25,334 nt of DNA, from contig CAJUFK010000037.1 of NCBI GenBank assembly GCA_910585535.1, forward strand, positions 1 through 25,334, read 5' to 3'. Origin of the DNA: an uncultured Angelakisella sp. (GTDB taxonomy: Bacteria; Bacillota; Clostridia; Oscillospirales; Ruminococcaceae). The translations under genes and the position numbers were made by a program. Of this stretch, positions 7,801-15,095 are shown piece by piece (within the stretch, counting starts at the first letter, position 1; each line of letters begins with the position of its first letter). Under the pieces are notes generated by a model. That model made no database searches. It worked only from the letters and a program-made list of their open reading frames with translations, and was not told where the DNA came from.

Positions 7801-9800
7801 ACACCCCCGACGCCCGTCCCCAGACGGTAGAACTGAAATGGGGCGACTGCGCCCGGATGGAGTTCGTCAACACCAAATACAGCGATTTCCAGGTCATCAA
7901 GCGGGACAGCGTCACCAAAGAGCCCATCGCCGGCGTCAGCTTCCGCATCACCAAGATGAACGGCGAATACATCGGCGACTACAAGACCGGAGCCGGCGGG
8001 ACCTTCTCCTGTGAGTTGGAACCCGGCTGGTACTCCTGCTTTGAGACCGCTACGATACCCGGCTATGTCCTGGACAGCACCCCCCAGAATTTCGAGGTAA
8101 AGGAGGGCAAGCCGGTCCTGCTGGAGTTTGAGAATGTGCCCCTAAGTGGATTGCAGATCGTCAAGCAAGACCAGAACGGAAAGCCTCTGGCAGGGGTGCA
8201 GTTCTCGGTGAAAAAGCTGGATGGGCAGGACCTGGGGATCTTCACCACCGACGAGGCGGGCATCTGCTACATCCCCGATTTGCTGGAGGGCTTCTACACC
8301 GTCACCGAGATCCGGGGACTGGCCACCCACAAGGCGGACACCCTTCCCTGGAATGTCCGGGTGGAGACCGGCAAGCTGAACAAGGTGGTCTATACCAACT
8401 ACGAGTACCCGGTTCTGGCTGTCCGCAAGGTGGATTCTGAGACCATGCGGCCTTTGGGCAACGTCCGGTTCCGCCTCATGGACAAGTACCAACGGGAGAT
8501 CGGCGTCTACACCACCCACGAGGCCACCGGACAGATCATCCTTACCGGTATGGACGAAGGCGAGTTTTACCTGCAGGAGGTGGAGAGCGCCGAAGGCTAT
8601 AAGCTGGATTCCACCGTCCGCAAAATCAGCCTCCAGTGGGGAAAGACCACCACCGTGGAGGTGAAGAACACACCCTTGGCCTCTCTGCGGCTCAAAAAGG
8701 TGAGCAGCGAGGACAAGAAGCCCATCCCCGGGGTGGAGTTCATCCTCTATGATTTGAAAAACAATGTTGTTGCCAATAACCTGGTCACTGACCAGGACGG
8801 CATCATCGAGCTGCCCCGGACCATCCCCGCCGGCAAGTACAAGCTGCGGGAGATCGCCACCGACCCGGCCTTTGTACTGGACGAGCAGGTACGGATGATT
8901 GAGCTGAAGGCGGGCGAGACCACCGAGGTCGTCATCGAGAACCAGCCCAAGCGGGGCAAGATCCAGATCACCAAGGTGGCGGCAGCGGAAAATCCCATCA
9001 CCAAAGACAAGGAAGGCGCGCCCCTGGGCGGCGCTGTCTTTGAGATCTACAACAACAAAATGGAACTGGTGGACACCATCACAACCGACACAGCCAACGG
9101 CGTTGCCACCTCCAAGCCCCTGCCCTTGGGGGTCTATGGCGTCAAGGAGACCGCCAGCCCGGAGTATTACTTCACCGACGGCAAGATGTTTTATGCCGAG
9201 GTGAAGGTCCACGGGGACCTGGTGAAATTCAAGGTGAAGAATACCCCGGTGGAGTTGAAAACCACGGTAGAAAAGCGCGGGGTGGAGGAAACCAGGGCCG
9301 GAGAAACCTTCCATTACACCCTCTCTAACATCCAAAACGCCTCCAATGTGCCCCTGTCCGATTTCTACATCCGGGACAAGCTCCCCACCGAGGCGGTGCG
9401 GCTGGAAAAGGTCTGGACCGGGGAGTGGAGTCAGCGGGCCAAGCTGGATTTTGAGATACGCACCAACAAAAAGACCGGTTGGCGGACAGTGAAGGAGGGG
9501 CTGCTCTCCACAGTAAACAATGAGATCGACTGTTCCCGCTCCGCCCTGGGCCTTGCCGCCGGGGAGTATGTCACCGAGTTCCGCCTGGTGTTCCAGGAGG
9601 ATGTACAGCCGGGCTTCCATGACCTCACCGGCCCCAAGGCTGAGGTGCGGGTCAGGGAGACCGTAAAGGACGGCCAGAAGTTTGTCAACAAGGTGGATGT
9701 GGGCGGTCTGTACGGCGGCGAGTGGGTCTATGACACCGATGGATGGACCACCGTGACCTTTAACAAACCCAAGGGCAAGCTGCCGAAAACTGGTTGGTAA
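4755..9800 (+). CDS. Main part of giant adhesin: about 15 Cna_B/SpaA-type repeats with C-terminal LPKTG
   Basis: Same gene as 3916-4887 after the frameshift; the ATG at 4755 is only the first one in frame, without a signal peptide or good ribosome site. After the end of the head domain (to about 5150) come about 15 domains of 80-100 residues. Each has the Cna_B pattern: an opening strand like LxIxKxD, a GVxFxV strand, a TDxxGxxxLxxLxPGxY turn, an E-strand ending, GYxLD and a closing VxFxN(K/T)P. Several keep the Lys, Glu and Asn expected for intramolecular isopeptide bonds. They would form a long stiff stalk. A different, larger beta domain (about 9250-9780) precedes LPKTGW and the stop. The sortase motif has no hydrophobic segment or basic tail behind it, which is odd for a wall-anchored protein. 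No sortase gene is in the window. Confidence 0.85.
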   Translation: MENLSGEIPSFMDEDKDNAPYYEMEESGGKWTVSLEDTNSSVTLKAADFSSKGPFTYQVSGDAFTVTSRTAPNADSFVQWSGGDGNTGLIFWVNSQNIQDKASWNAGALPGIGYMKFSIDAIPPFEPGEDPEEKVGYLEITKYDGTTNLPLGGAVFRVECEGFINEAFSLPYGGAVIVIPMPEGKDSVEVTVTEVTAPHLYQPDPTPQTVTVTAGEQVNVARVSFVNYPEPCSLTVYKYEKGNYGKALAGAKFRIRYADPGVSAQVWEMTTEADGTITIDPLPAAGTLVIEELEAPDGGYEIGEVSTQYVTVEKGEDKRVDVSNDKRPQLIVWKKDAVSGQLLQGATFKATCISNGMAKTAESGPDGKAVFDDLMPNEEYRIEEITPPPYFLPSTKVETVVIPDDSYESIELTWENQPYSGLTIRKVSATDGRGLKGAVFGLYQGTDVEAKKFLGEFQSDDNGRIVIDKLESDQYYTVVERQPPVNHLLDEDNTRTILIKPDALENNITLIFRNKEKPKILIEKVDEHDRPVPNCIFKVARRDSAEYQMVTTGPDGTALVEGLEEDWYQVSEHKAGDGHLIDGTVRDVQLVAGKTTTLRYVNFTKPSLAIQKIDEATGRGLDNAVIRVWREGVDEHQDYTTQGGGYIRLTDLEPGFILCQEIKSPAGFVLDDTVHRIELKAGEEHRLTIKNQSIPRLTLRKIDEQTLKGIEGVTFRFSKDGEHRDVTTGKGGIITESLEPGWWSYQEISCPDSYLLNDEVGHVQLVAGENKEIVVKNRRKPSLRIVKTDSATKQPLEGVHFTLAYKDGTPLGEYVTDQKGEIYLENITPGYIQIKELPFEGYIALNPDQEILVEWGKVATAYFENEPENPILIKKIDTDGRPIEGCVVQVLTINGGFVAELKTGRNGYAVCTGVKPGWYLVKEIYVEGHILDDTPKQVELKVGVPAVVELVNKPLNGIEIYKKTDEDKPLEWVEFTVKKENDLVGTYRTAANGLIQIPDLEPGFYTVFESAGVEGYTPDARPQTVELKWGDCARMEFVNTKYSDFQVIKRDSVTKEPIAGVSFRITKMNGEYIGDYKTGAGGTFSCELEPGWYSCFETATIPGYVLDSTPQNFEVKEGKPVLLEFENVPLSGLQIVKQDQNGKPLAGVQFSVKKLDGQDLGIFTTDEAGICYIPDLLEGFYTVTEIRGLATHKADTLPWNVRVETGKLNKVVYTNYEYPVLAVRKVDSETMRPLGNVRFRLMDKYQREIGVYTTHEATGQIILTGMDEGEFYLQEVESAEGYKLDSTVRKISLQWGKTTTVEVKNTPLASLRLKKVSSEDKKPIPGVEFILYDLKNNVVANNLVTDQDGIIELPRTIPAGKYKLREIATDPAFVLDEQVRMIELKAGETTEVVIENQPKRGKIQITKVAAAENPITKDKEGAPLGGAVFEIYNNKMELVDTITTDTANGVATSKPLPLGVYGVKETASPEYYFTDGKMFYAEVKVHGDLVKFKVKNTPVELKTTVEKRGVEETRAGETFHYTLSNIQNASNVPLSDFYIRDKLPTEAVRLEKVWTGEWSQRAKLDFEIRTNKKTGWRTVKEGLLSTVNNEIDCSRSALGLAAGEYVTEFRLVFQEDVQPGFHDLTGPKAEVRVRETVKDGQKFVNKVDVGGLYGGEWVYDTDGWTTVTFNKPKGKLPKTGW

Positions 9801-9814
9801 ACTGACTTAGGGAT

Positions 9815-9853
9815 AAAAAAGCACCAGCCCCTGCAAAATCACAGGGGCTGGCG
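9815..9853 (-). terminator. Intrinsic terminator of the hicAB operon
   Basis: CCAGCCCCTG (9824-9833) pairs perfectly with CAGGGGCTGG (9842-9851) over an 8-nt loop. On the minus strand it is followed by TTTTTT (plus 9815-9820). It lies just past the hicB stop and may also hinder rightward transcription leaving the adhesin gene. Confidence 0.75.
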
Positions 9854-9876
9854 CTTCCGGTGCAAGTTGATCGGTG

Positions 9877-10212
9877 TTAGCCGTGGACTGCCCGTTCAAT
9901 CGAGCTTTCCACAAAACTGTTCAGGGACATCTGGCGGGCCGCCGCCGCGATCACTGCTTTGCGATGCAGTTCCGGCGTGATGCGGATATTGAAGCTACCC
10001 TTGTAGGCTTTCTCCGGTTCGATCCCTTCGGAGGAACACATTACAAGGTAATCATCTACCGCCCCATGGAAATCGCTGATAAGCTCTTTCGCGTCTCTGC
10101 CCTCATAGGAGATCAGGGCGCGTATTCCCATCACTTTCCCAAAGAACAGACCGTCCTCCTCGGAAAATTCAACACTGCCGACATACCCTTTGTATTCTAT
10201 CGTGTTGTTCAT
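9877..10212 (-). CDS. hicB: HicB-family antitoxin
   Basis: 111 residues. The N-terminal half has the HicB partial RNase H-like fold: IEYKGYVGSVEFSEEDGLFFGKVMGI, then LISYEGRDAKELISDFHGAVDDYL. The C-terminal part is a ribbon-helix-helix DNA-binding segment (FNIRITPELHRKAVIAAAAR, then MSLNSFVESSIERA). It would bind and block the HicA RNase and repress the operon. Its ATG overlaps the hicA stop by 4 bases (10209-10212), so the two are translationally coupled with toxin first, the usual hicAB order. The operon runs against the flanking ICE genes. Confidence 0.88.
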   Translation of the reverse strand: MNNTIEYKGYVGSVEFSEEDGLFFGKVMGIRALISYEGRDAKELISDFHGAVDDYLVMCSSEGIEPEKAYKGSFNIRITPELHRKAVIAAAARQMSLNSFVESSIERAVHG

Positions 10213-10463
10213 ATAAGGCCCTCCTCCTTTAGTATTTCGGTAAGCTGTTTTATCTGGTACTCCAATAATTCCTTGCGTGGATGCGGTTTGTGAAGCATGA
10301 TGGGAGGGTGTTCCTCGCTGATGAATATGACTCTTGATCCGCTGGTTTTTCCCTTGTTAGAACGACGATACGAAAAATGGCGAAGGAGGGATTCGGCATC
10401 ATCGAAGGAGAAGGTTTTTGGTCGCGCCATCAGCTTTTCTATCAGTTTTTCTTTTTGGCCCAT
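10209..10463 (-). CDS. hicA: HicA-family toxin (mRNA interferase)
   Basis: 84 residues, matching the short size of HicA RNA-cutting toxins. The start is fixed by GAGGAGG 7 nt upstream on the minus strand. It has the ALEKL-like first helix (KEKLIEKLMARPKTFSFDDAESLLRHF), a SGSRVIF strand and the typical ending MLHKPHPRKELLEYQIKQLTEILKEEGLI. Classical HicA proteins carry a catalytic His in GSHH; here the same place reads SGSR. This variant is one I associate with Firmicute HicA proteins, but its activity cannot be judged from sequence. Pairing with hicB supports the call. It probably stabilises the ICE in its host. Confidence 0.82.
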   Translation of the reverse strand: MGQKEKLIEKLMARPKTFSFDDAESLLRHFSYRRSNKGKTSGSRVIFISEEHPPIMLHKPHPRKELLEYQIKQLTEILKEEGLI

Positions 10464-10488
10464 CTGAATCCCTCCTCATAGTGTTTCC

Positions 10489-10517
10489 ATTATAACAATT
10501 TCCACAGGTTATTGCAA
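10489..10517 (-). promoter_or_regulatory. hicAB promoter
   Basis: On the minus strand, TTGCAA (plus 10512-10517) and TATAAT (plus 10489-10494) are separated by exactly 17 bp and lie directly upstream of the hicA ribosome site. The -10 is perfect and the -35 matches TTGACA at four of six positions. Confidence 0.65.
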
Positions 10518-10533
10518 CTGTTTTTAGTTGCAA
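10512..10533. promoter_or_regulatory. Inverted repeat overlapping the hicAB -35 box, candidate HicB operator
   Basis: TTGCAACT (10512-10519) and AGTTGCAA (10526-10533) form a perfect 8-bp dyad with a 6-bp centre. It covers the -35 box of the hicAB promoter, the expected position for autorepression by the ribbon-helix-helix antitoxin. The assignment to HicB is inferred from position. Confidence 0.45.
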
Positions 10534-10599
10534 ATAATGTCAAACGACATTTTGTCCTTTTGTTTGTAGACTTTTCAAGAAGATTTTGGAGGTACAAAG

Positions 10600-10986
10600 T
10601 TGAAGTTTCACTGTAAAAATATGCTCTGCAAAGCCCGCAAAACCGCCTTCTCCCTCTCGGTGGGGCTGACCTGCGCCCTGCTCACCGCCACCACCGCCTT
10701 TGCCAATGACGCCTCCGGCGGTTCCGGTGTCACCGACATTTGGGGCTGGCTGGACTACGCCCTGAAGGATCTGTACACAAAATTCCTGTCGGTATCCACC
10801 ATCGCCGCCTGCGTTGCGGCCAGCGTCTGCCTGATCCTCATGAATTTCAGTACCGATGACCGAGCAGTAGCCACTTCACGGGCCTGGTTCAAGCGTATCT
10901 TGGTCAGCTGGGTGATCCTCAATGTGCTGGGCTTCATTATGGCCTACCTGGTGAACCTCACCCAGGGCGGGGCCTATGTCACCTGA
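10600..10986 (+). CDS. VirB2/TrbC-like pilin or small channel subunit
   Basis: 128 residues, started by TTG 7 nt after GGAGG; no ATG in frame has a ribosome site. A long signal peptide is cleaved probably after AFA (KTAFSLSVGLTCALLTATTAFA-ND). Two hydrophobic membrane helices follow (FLSVSTIAACVAASVCLIL and ILVSWVILNVLGFIMAYL) joined by a short basic loop. This size and layout fit VirB2/TrbC-type major subunits of Gram-positive type IV secretion systems. It is the first gene of the transfer operon, placed directly before the VirB6-like gene, as usual. Sequence conservation in this family is low, so the call rests on topology and place. Confidence 0.7.
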   Translation: MKFHCKNMLCKARKTAFSLSVGLTCALLTATTAFANDASGGSGVTDIWGWLDYALKDLYTKFLSVSTIAACVAASVCLILMNFSTDDRAVATSRAWFKRILVSWVILNVLGFIMAYLVNLTQGGAYVT

Positions 10987-11016
10987 TGCCCCGCCGCGCC
11001 GCCAGGAGGTGATGAT

Positions 11017-13197
11017 TTGGGCATTTTATCCGGCGTGGTGAGTTATCTGTTCGGTCTGGCCCTGAACCTGCTGGATGCCGCCATCAATGGTTTCCTGGGG
11101 GCGCTGGGCTTTGACCTGGATACCTTCGAGCACTATTTTCCCGCGGCGGCGGACTACCAGGAAGTCATTGTAGGCTTTGGAGTGGGGCTGCTGCTCATTA
11201 TGCTGGTGTTCCAGCTGTTCCGTAACTTTGGCGTAATGCTGGATATGGAGGCCGAGGACCCTCTGAAGATACTGGGCAAAACGGCCCTTTTTCTGGGGAT
11301 GATCCTTTACTCCCGCTCTATCGTCAACACCCTTTTGGGGCTGCTGGCGGACCCCTACGCAATTTTCCTGAACACCGCATTTACTCCCTACGAGTTCCGG
11401 CTGACCACCCTGGCGACCGCCATGTTCGGCAGCGTTTTTGCCAATCCCTTTATGGCTATCGTGACACTGATCCTCATGTTGGTGCTGGGCTGGCAGTTTC
11501 TTAAACTGACGGTGGAGTGCGTGGAGCGGTACATCGTCTTTTACTTCGCTCTCTACTGCGCGCCGGTGGTCTTTGCTACCGGCGCTTTCAAATCCACCGC
11601 ACAGATCTTCAAGTCCTGGTGCCGGATGGTGGCCTCCCAGGCCATGCTGCTCCTCCTCAACATCTGGTCCATCAAGCTGTTCCTCAGCTTCATGCCGGTG
11701 TTTGAAAGGGATTCTTCCAACATGGTGTTCAATTTCCTCATGGGGTACGCCTTTTTGAAATTTGCCCAGAAGGCGGACACCCTGCTGCGTATCCTGGGCC
11801 TGAACACCGCCAGCACCGGTGATATGGTGCGCTCCCTGGGCGGGACCATCGCCGGGATCGCCATGACCCTCCGCACCGCCGGGGGGATGGCAAACCATGT
11901 GACCTCGGCCATCGGCCAGCGGTTCGGCGGCACGGACGCCGCCGGGAAGAAGGGCGGCAGCCCCAGCGGAGAGGGCAGCGGTGGTTCCGGGGACAGCATC
12001 GGCGGTATGGGCAGCCGCTCCCGGCCCCAGGCCGAAGGCCCGTCCCCCGGTATAGGGGGAGCCATCTCTGGCGGGGTTACAGCCTCCGGCATCAGTACCG
12101 CAAAGCAAAACTTTACCAAAGCGGTTTTCCGGGCGGCCTATGCCCAGGCGGGTGAGAGCCTGCCGATTTCGTCCCTGAAAGAGACTCCCCCAACAGGGAA
12201 AGGAAAAGCCCAAGAAGGGCAAGTAAGCGTGCAGGAGGATGGCAGCGGTATTGCGATGAAACCGGACGGTCTTTCCGAAAACACGAAAGGCCTGCAAAGT
12301 CTGGATGAAGAAACGGTGGAGGGCCTGTCCAACCTGGCCCACGGTCTGCCCCATGATAAGTTTGACCCAGAGAAGGGCAGCTGGTCCGGCGGTGGTTTCC
12401 AGGATTTCACCGGCAAGGGAGCCAACCTGATCGGTGCGTCCCAGCTGACGCCCGCAGAAGGATTCAGCCAGTCCATGGTCAAGCTGCCGGATGGCTCCAT
12501 CGGGACCGTTTATCGTAACGAGGAGACCGGCGAGGCCCATTTGGTGCAGTTTGCCAGCGTGGATAACGGCGTGATGCAGGGGACGATCTCCCAAATCGAC
12601 CCCAAGACCGGAAAAACCGGGGAGGACTTCGCTTTCAAAGCGGTACATAGCGGCGTTCCCGGTGCGGAGACCTTCAGCGCCCACGCTGTCCCGGTTAGCG
12701 AACCATCTGGTGGCGCTTATCATATGGCGACTGGTGCGGACACCACGATTTTTGCCTCCGCAGCCGATGGAGCCGGAACGGCTTACACCCCCGGCGGCAC
12801 CAGTCGGATGGCAGCATCCCCTAAACAGGAAAGCATCGCTGCCACAGATTTGCCGGAAGCGGCGGTATCCCCGGTTGCAAACCAGGTGGAACAGTTCCAT
12901 ATGGTACCCAATGGCGCTACTGCTCCGGTCTCCTCGGAAGCCCTGCCGCCAGACAGACCCCCATCACCTCCTCCTGATACAGAAACGCCTTCAACGGAAC
13001 AGCCAGCAGAGACCCCGCCGCCTGTCCCCAAGCCGGAACCACCGCAAAACCAGGTGCGCCGGTTCTCCCGGAACAACCCCGCCAATGTAGAGATATTCCG
13101 GCGGGACGGCGGACAGGTGGAATCCTTTGACCGGCCAAGGCCGGACCAGGGAAGCGGTCCAAAAGTGCCGCTCCCGAAAAAAGATAAGGAAGGTTGA
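11017..13197 (+). CDS. VirB6/TrbL-like polytopic channel protein
   Basis: 726 residues from TTG after AGGAGGTGAT. Residues 1-265 hold about six to seven membrane helices (VGFGVGLLLIMLVFQLF, ALFLGMILYSRSIV, MAIVTLILMLVLGWQFL, MLLLLNIWSIKLFLSFM and others), the pattern of VirB6/TrbL inner-membrane channel proteins. Residues 265-310 form a Gly/Ala-rich loop, then comes a long soluble tail of about 400 residues. The tail has Gly/Ser- and Pro-rich parts (GGSPSGEGSGGSGD; PPSPPPDTETPSTEQP) and a more ordered stretch around 430-560. Such tails are found in Gram-positive VirB6 relatives and may act outside the cell or bind partners. It ends 6 bases before the ATG of the next small gene. Confidence 0.85.
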   Translation: MGILSGVVSYLFGLALNLLDAAINGFLGALGFDLDTFEHYFPAAADYQEVIVGFGVGLLLIMLVFQLFRNFGVMLDMEAEDPLKILGKTALFLGMILYSRSIVNTLLGLLADPYAIFLNTAFTPYEFRLTTLATAMFGSVFANPFMAIVTLILMLVLGWQFLKLTVECVERYIVFYFALYCAPVVFATGAFKSTAQIFKSWCRMVASQAMLLLLNIWSIKLFLSFMPVFERDSSNMVFNFLMGYAFLKFAQKADTLLRILGLNTASTGDMVRSLGGTIAGIAMTLRTAGGMANHVTSAIGQRFGGTDAAGKKGGSPSGEGSGGSGDSIGGMGSRSRPQAEGPSPGIGGAISGGVTASGISTAKQNFTKAVFRAAYAQAGESLPISSLKETPPTGKGKAQEGQVSVQEDGSGIAMKPDGLSENTKGLQSLDEETVEGLSNLAHGLPHDKFDPEKGSWSGGGFQDFTGKGANLIGASQLTPAEGFSQSMVKLPDGSIGTVYRNEETGEAHLVQFASVDNGVMQGTISQIDPKTGKTGEDFAFKAVHSGVPGAETFSAHAVPVSEPSGGAYHMATGADTTIFASAADGAGTAYTPGGTSRMAASPKQESIAATDLPEAAVSPVANQVEQFHMVPNGATAPVSSEALPPDRPPSPPPDTETPSTEQPAETPPPVPKPEPPQNQVRRFSRNNPANVEIFRRDGGQVESFDRPRPDQGSGPKVPLPKKDKEG

Positions 13198-13202
13198 TTG
13201 AT

Positions 13203-13391
13203 ATGAAAAAATTGAAAACTGTAATGATCCCCCTGCTGATGCTGGCCGCATTCGGCTGCGCCAGCGTACCGGCCTATGCGGAAACAGCGGAACCGCCGGC
13301 GGGTAACGGCCCGTATTTCCTGGGAGCGGGGATCGCCGTGCTGGTGCTGATCGGTGTGGCGGTTTTCTGTAAATTCAAGGGAGACCGGTAG
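13203..13391 (+). CDS. Small membrane protein of the transfer operon
   Basis: 62 residues. The ATG at 13203 is preferred because AAGGAAGG lies upstream; an in-frame TTG at 13194 overlaps the previous gene. It has a signal peptide (MKKLKTVMIPLLMLAAFGCASVPAYA), a short Pro-rich stretch and one transmembrane helix (YFLGAGIAVLVLIGVAVFC) ending in KFKGDR. The Cys in the signal region is not in a good lipobox. Tiny single-span proteins like this are common between virB6 and the hydrolase gene in ICEs; the function is unknown. Confidence 0.6.
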   Translation: MKKLKTVMIPLLMLAAFGCASVPAYAETAEPPAGNGPYFLGAGIAVLVLIGVAVFCKFKGDR

Positions 13392-13403
13392 GGGGGTGAA
13401 ATC

Positions 13404-13496
13404 ATGAAGATGATGAAAAAACTTCTGGCAGTAGTCTGCATTATTGGAATAGGCGTTGGTATCCACAACCTGTTTTCCCGAAGGAAATATTGGTAG
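13404..13496 (+). CDS. 30-residue hydrophobic peptide
   Basis: A very short frame with a good ribosome site (GGGGGGTGA, 3-8 nt before ATG) lying 12 bases after the previous stop. It encodes a basic start (MKMMKK), one hydrophobic span (LLAVVCIIGIGVGI) and a basic end (FSRRKYW). The stop is just before the ribosome site of the M23 gene. The layout fits a small single-span membrane peptide or a coupling leader for the next gene. No family is recognised. Confidence 0.45.
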   Translation: MKMMKKLLAVVCIIGIGVGIHNLFSRRKYW

Positions 13497-13511
13497 CGGG
13501 AGGTGATACTC

Positions 13512-14867
13512 TTGCCCGAAGAATCCAAAACCTCCGACAGCCTGGACGGAGGGACAGACAGCGGCATCGGGGCGGCTTCCGCGATTGCGGGGGCCGCCGC
13601 TGCCAAAGCCGCCGCTCCTGCCAGCGGGGCCGCCGGAGCAGGAGCCGCCGCCGGAACGGCAGCAGGCGGCCCCGCCGGGACGGTGCTGGGGGCCGCTGCC
13701 GGACTTGCCGCCGATTTGGCAGTCAAACCAGCAATAAAGGGGGCCATCGTCCTGGCCCTTTTCCTGGTGATGGTCTTTTCCTCCGTCCCCAGTATGCTCT
13801 TTGAAAAGCCCATAGACATAACCGACAACACCGGCCCCCAGGCAGTCTATCAAAAGTTCAAGGACTATGTTATGGAGGCATATAAGGAGGAGATCAAAAA
13901 CCGCAAAAAGGACATTGAGAAGGACTTCCAGCGGCGGGTCAGCCGCGGAGAGTTCTCCTCCTACGACTATGTGGAGTATTCCTATTCCTTTGACCCCACC
14001 GAGGAGGCGTTTCTCGCCGAGGTCCGGGAATCCTGCGTCCTTATCACCGCCATGTTCGAGGTACATACCGATGACTGGAGAAAAGCCTCCTTCGACCACT
14101 TCCAAAAAGCGGTGGACAGCGTGCGCTTTTGGCAGGGAGTGGTGGAGGCCGAAAAGCTGTCCGAGACCTCCACCATCACTTGGTCTGGCGGTGGCGAGGA
14201 CGAGGACCCGGAATCCACCATCCATGTGGAGATGACCTATCGTTTCCACGATAAGGGCGTGGAGCAGTTCCGAAAGAAGGTTGGCTTACAGGATGACCGA
14301 GAGTATCTCAAAAGCGTGGAGATGGCCTACAACACCAAGGTCCTGTTCGGAGAAGCAGCAGACCTCCCCCTGGGAGGCGTGACAGGCGGGGTTTCCGGTT
14401 CCTACCCCGGCGGCGGGACCCACAATACCATCCGGCAGGCCCTGGCGGAGTTAGAGGAGAAAAAAGAGTTCTTCGGCGGCTCCGCCGGGATGCCCCTTCG
14501 CTCCTACCTTGCTGTCACCAGCGAATTTGGCCCCCGCAACTACGCCCCCGACCCCATCCACACCGGCATTGACTTTTCGGCCGGAGCCGGGACCCCCGTC
14601 TACGCCGCCATGGATGGCATCGTCCTGCTGCGCCTCACCAACCCCAGGACCTTCGGAAATCATATCGTCCTTTATCATGGCGGCGAGGTGACCACCATGT
14701 ACGCCCATCTATCCACCTTCGGAAGCTGCCGGGTGGGGGACCAGGTGAAGCGTGGGGAGGTGGTGGGCTATGTCGGCTCCACCGGCCTCAGCACCGGAGA
14801 CCACCTCCACTTTGAATACCAGAAGACCGGGGCCGCCTATGACCCCAAAACGATTTTGCCCATATAG
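13512..14867 (+). CDS. Membrane-anchored M23-family peptidoglycan hydrolase
   Basis: 451 residues if begun at the TTG at 13512, 8 nt after GGAGG; a GTG at 13503 overlaps that ribosome site. The N-terminus is an Ala/Gly-rich low-complexity stretch (residues 15-70), then a membrane helix (AIVLALFLVMVFSSVPSML). A charged helical region follows. The last 120 residues are a peptidase M23 (LytM) domain: SEFGPR, His350 and Asp354 in HTGID, and His431/His433 in HLHFE, which are the zinc ligands and catalytic His. It would cut wall cross-links so the mating channel can pass, the VirB1-like role. In related ICEs this place is often held by a lysozyme-NlpC/P60 enzyme instead. Confidence 0.88.
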   Translation: MPEESKTSDSLDGGTDSGIGAASAIAGAAAAKAAAPASGAAGAGAAAGTAAGGPAGTVLGAAAGLAADLAVKPAIKGAIVLALFLVMVFSSVPSMLFEKPIDITDNTGPQAVYQKFKDYVMEAYKEEIKNRKKDIEKDFQRRVSRGEFSSYDYVEYSYSFDPTEEAFLAEVRESCVLITAMFEVHTDDWRKASFDHFQKAVDSVRFWQGVVEAEKLSETSTITWSGGGEDEDPESTIHVEMTYRFHDKGVEQFRKKVGLQDDREYLKSVEMAYNTKVLFGEAADLPLGGVTGGVSGSYPGGGTHNTIRQALAELEEKKEFFGGSAGMPLRSYLAVTSEFGPRNYAPDPIHTGIDFSAGAGTPVYAAMDGIVLLRLTNPRTFGNHIVLYHGGEVTTMYAHLSTFGSCRVGDQVKRGEVVGYVGSTGLSTGDHLHFEYQKTGAAYDPKTILPI

Positions 14868-14882
14868 GAAGGAGCGTTTTCC

Positions 14883-15095
14883 ATGAAATGTACAGACCTG
14901 CACACCCTTTTTGCCACCTCCCCCCAGGTGATGACCCCCAATGAAGTCTGCGCCATCATCCGGGCCAGCGATTCCCACCTGTACCGCCTCATCGGGTGGG
15001 ACCGCCTGCCCTGCTTCCGTGTGGGGACCCACTACCGCCTGCTCCGGGAGGATGTGATCCGCTGCCTGGAACGGGAGTCCTGTCCCCATGAGTGA
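14883..15095 (+). CDS. Small helix-turn-helix DNA-binding protein (excisionase-like)
   Basis: 70 residues with a MerR/excisionase-type HTH: MTPNEVCAIIRASDSHLYRLI, then LPCFRVGTHYRLLREDVIRCL, the usual winged form in which the last strand is followed by a short helix. ATG follows GGAAGGAG. Its last 8 bases overlap the start of virB4, so the two are coupled. A DNA-binding protein inside the transfer operon could control transfer genes or bind a transfer-related site. The dyad array after virB4 is a natural candidate target, but nothing in the sequence proves it. Confidence 0.75.
   Translation: MKCTDLHTLFATSPQVMTPNEVCAIIRASDSHLYRLIGWDRLPCFRVGTHYRLLREDVIRCLERESCPHE

Noticed and set aside
5158..9250. 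DNA-level tandem repeats in the adhesin stalk
   Set aside because: The Cna_B domains repeat in protein pattern but their DNA has diverged; I saw no near-identical tandem units, so it is not listed as a nucleotide repeat.
10534..10600. Promoter of the transfer operon
   Set aside because: A small AATGTC/GACATT dyad and T-rich tracts are present, but I found no -10 and -35 pair with acceptable spacing, so no promoter was called.
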